Positions 61,601-64,000 of a DNA stretch of 64,000 bases are shown in pieces. The DNA lies in the NCBI GenBank assembly GCA_026686845.1, contig JAIVEN010000015.1, forward strand, positions 2,743,001-2,807,000, in the 5' to 3' direction. Origin of the DNA: Adenanthera pavonina (Eukaryota; Streptophyta; Magnoliopsida; Fabales; Fabaceae). A program made the position numbers and the translations under genes. The notes under the pieces are model-generated. The model made no database searches and was not told where the DNA came from. It saw only the letters and a program-made list of their open reading frames with translations. The first letter of the stretch is position 1. Every line of letters starts with the position of its first letter.

Positions 61601-63946
61601 AAAGAAATGCCAAAGCTGTACAGCCCAATGATATTAGTATCTAAGATATCTGTAAGAAAGGAAAGACCTATCTATCACTGAGACATCCCAAATGCATCTT
61701 AAAATAGAGTTGAAGGAAAACACAAAAGTAAAACAGATCATTAAATGAACCACAGTTTGCTATTTTCACGATTAAGCTTGATTGATTCAGGAAAGTTGAA
61801 ATTAGCACAATTGAAGCGCATAAAAACATTCAAAAAAATTGGTAACAGGAGTGTACGTTTTAATGTTTTATGCCGTAAATTATCTACTATTGCAAATTCT
61901 GAAGCTCTTAGAAGATCATTATATTAATTAACTAGTATGTTCTGACATGTGTAGTTACGGGCTGAGTTTATTTACTCTAAGCATAAGGATGTTTGGCAAA
62001 CTAAGTTTGATCAACTCATGCAAAAAAGATCAACTAACCCAACCAGAAAACAAAATTTATGAAGATATATCTATATGTGGAGGCGATAACAGAAGCAAGC
62101 ATTTGACATAAAACAGCCCAGAATCAAAGCAGACTTCTAAAAATAAATTAAGTTCAAAAAACTTGGGATAAAATTACCTCCTGCTGCCATTCCTGCAGCA
62201 GCAGCTAGAGCCTCCAAGAGACCAACAGCAATAAATGGGGCTTTTGGCATAGATAGCATTTCATCAGTAACAATGCCCGCACGGTACCGTATATACAAAA
62301 TAGAGAAGTATACAACTACGTATCTGAGACCAAGAAAATCTTATTAGCTTTGGTTATATTAACTCTTGTAGACATCTACATTTTATGACATTCTCGAAGT
62401 TTAGAAAAAAATGAGTAGCTTATTCCCTGAAGTAAATGGATTCTTTTATAGAAGGCATAGCAGAAAATGCAACAAAAGGTAATAGAATTATCATGAAGTA
62501 TACTTTCCAGTTTTCTTTTCAAAATTATGGACTCCACATCGATTCCCAAGGTTCAACCACCGAGCATGGCCCTGGGAACTCAAAATTTCACAAATGACAT
62601 TTCCAACAACGTTTCCCCTGTCCCATTTTGAGGAGAAAGTGTGTCTATTGTTTCCAAGGACATGAACAAACTTTATCAATTCATCGAATGGCGCCCCATC
62701 ACAACGACATTATTGGTTGAAGTGCTTCATTTGGCAAATGATACTCCTCAATTCCTATTATAAATTTATAAGTCATTTTATCTATCTCACACATGCTTAA
62801 AAAATTAATTAAAAACATTAATTTTTTAAAAAATTATCCTAATTTTTCAAAATTACTATCATTAAATTATAATTTATCTTAAATATATCTTTCACAATCT
62901 CTTTTCCCTATAACTCTTTTAATATTTCATAAAAATAAAAAATAAATATTAAAATATTCATAGATTTTATAAAATAATTTATATTTTAAAATTTTGATTC
63001 TTCAAAAATAATGTCTTATAATAATAGAAAAGAGGGAGTAAACAGATTTTTTTTTTTTTATGAAAGAGGGAGTAAAAAGTTACTGAGCCATAAAGCTGAA
63101 ACAAGAAGACAAAGTAGAAAACCGTGGTACGCCTATATGAACCATAAAATGCAGACACTGCTCCGACCCATGAAGTAGGGCCCAGAAATAATCACCCCTT
63201 GGACCGGAAGTTCTGGAAAATTTTGTGTGTGAAAAAAACCGACCCTTTTTAATTTAATTTAATCTCTTAAAATAAAATAAATATATGAAACTCGACACGA
63301 AGGAGTAATGAATATGGAATTACAAACCTTAAAACGACAATTTGAGCTTAAAATTAATCAAAGAACTCAAGAGTTATCAAAATTGCATATTTTCCCGAGA
63401 AAAGAAAACTCAGGTAAGACCGTAAGAGTCGTGGAAGATAGCAAAAAAAAAAAAGGTAAGAGTCATGGGAGGCGGCAAGTACCCGAATGTAGCAAGCTGA
63501 GCGAGGAAGAAAGGGTAGTGTTTGAGAGGTACCAAGGCGAGCTTATACAGCACCCTGTTTCCGACGCCCATCACCACCGTAATTACAGCGGCCACTGCCA
63601 CCTCCGCCGTCCGATTCACTCTCCTCCTATCATTCACCACCGCCACAACCTCATCACCGTCGCTCCCGCCATCCGCCGCGAAATCCCCAATCGCGTACGA
63701 GCAGGGCCTCACCACCTCACGCTCCCCGAGGTCATCAGATCTCTCCCACGCGCCAGCGGGCTCCACCATCCACATTCTCGAACGCCTCCTTGAACATCGC
63801 AACACTATTCCCGAACGCTGACCGGCATAACTGAAGTGGACTCTACAACCCCCGGCCGCCCTCTGCGGCTGAACGAGCTGAACCTGACCGCTCGACGAGG
63901 CAGCACCACCGGTGACGGCAGCCATCCGCCCGGGAATTGACGTCAT
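55628..63946 (-). CDS. CLT1: CRT-like plastid thiol transporter (CLT1-like)
   Basis: Ten exons: 63946-63483, 62323-62178, 61542-61505, 60645-60530, 59869-59770, 59678-59643, 59193-59143, 59043-58920, 58336-58211 and 55803-55628. All have GT-AG borders and compatible phases, and they splice to 458 residues. The first ~75 residues are rich in Arg, Ser and Ala, like a plastid transit peptide; an alternative start lies at 63925. About ten hydrophobic segments follow, starting TAEVAVAAVITVV and including NRVLYKLALVPL, ALAAAAGMAAG, SGASIPILSQTFLVWQ, QLLGCFLVAIGVII and LPTGFVAGAIILVLG. These match the plant relatives of the chloroquine-resistance-transporter family in the drug/metabolite transporter superfamily. 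Arabidopsis CLTs export gamma-glutamylcysteine and glutathione across the plastid envelope. Intron 1 holds a Stowaway element, and intron 9 (2.4 kb) a 78-bp duplication. Confidence 0.94.
57794..57949. repeat. Perfect 78-bp tandem duplication in transporter intron 9
   Basis: The unit starting CACCAACTATTTCTCC and ending AAAAGGCTCTT occurs at 57794-57871 and again at 57872-57949 with no differences. Confidence 0.95.
62744..63038. mobile_element. Stowaway-like MITE in transporter intron 1
   Basis: The left end CTCCTCAATTCCTATTATAA and the complement of the right end CTCCCTCTTTTCTATTATTA pair, and TA flanks both sides (62742-62743 and 63039-63040). It is non-coding and 295 bases long. It lies within the first intron, about 450 bases from the end of exon 1. 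Confidence 0.8.
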
Positions 63947-64000
63947 AATTTCAAATTACCCGAACAAGATACAAATTCTCAAAATTGAATGGCGGAAAGG

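Noticed and set aside
62491..62679. Minus-strand frame in transporter intron 1
   Set aside because: Unrecognised protein and no splice sites linking it to the flanking exons.
63308..63821. Plus-strand frames opposite transporter exon 1
   Set aside because: Antisense to a GC-rich transit-peptide exon; no family match and no consistent start context.

Overview
This is nuclear DNA of a flowering plant, most likely a eudicot. The AT-rich sequence carries genes with GT-AG introns, a plastid-targeted protein with a transit-like N-terminus, a plant flavonoid P450 and a plant calcium-dependent protein kinase, embedded in plant transposon families (PIF/Harbinger, hAT, CACTA, Stowaway, RTE LINE). The species cannot be named from the sequence.

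Layout. About 1-36,400 is a transposon-dominated block with no intact host gene. It holds a fold-back MITE, a PIF/Harbinger element with an intact-looking DDE transposase but an amber codon in its Myb/SANT partner gene, and a second fold-back. A 10.6-kb TG...CA insertion with a 5-bp target duplication follows; it is itself interrupted by a second PIF/Harbinger element that carries fragments of two host genes (ALWAYS EARLY/LIN-9 and eIF1/SUI1). Next come a 5'-truncated RTE LINE with an 18-bp target duplication, and a three-level nest in which a 4.2-kb CACTA sits in an 8.8-kb hAT that sits in a small MITE.

About 37,300-64,000 is genic. A complete three-exon flavonoid 3',5'-hydroxylase (518 aa) lies on the plus strand. 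Three complete genes follow head-to-tail on the minus strand: an eight-exon CPK17/34-type calcium-dependent protein kinase (543 aa), an eight-exon rhodanese/PpiC protein (310 aa, STR12-like), and a ten-exon CRT-like plastid thiol transporter (458 aa, CLT1-like). Their products correspond to three consecutive Arabidopsis loci as I recall them (CPK34, AT5G19370, CLT1), so this is probably an old conserved gene block. Small MITEs sit upstream of the P450, between genes and in introns.

The genes do not form one pathway. The P450 makes B-ring trihydroxylated flavonoids at the ER, the kinase decodes calcium at membranes, and the other two act in or at plastids. I found no evidence of an undescribed biological system. 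The most unusual points are the double host-gene capture in the second Harbinger element, the datable nested insertions, and a 208-bp triplication inside a dead hAT transposase gene.
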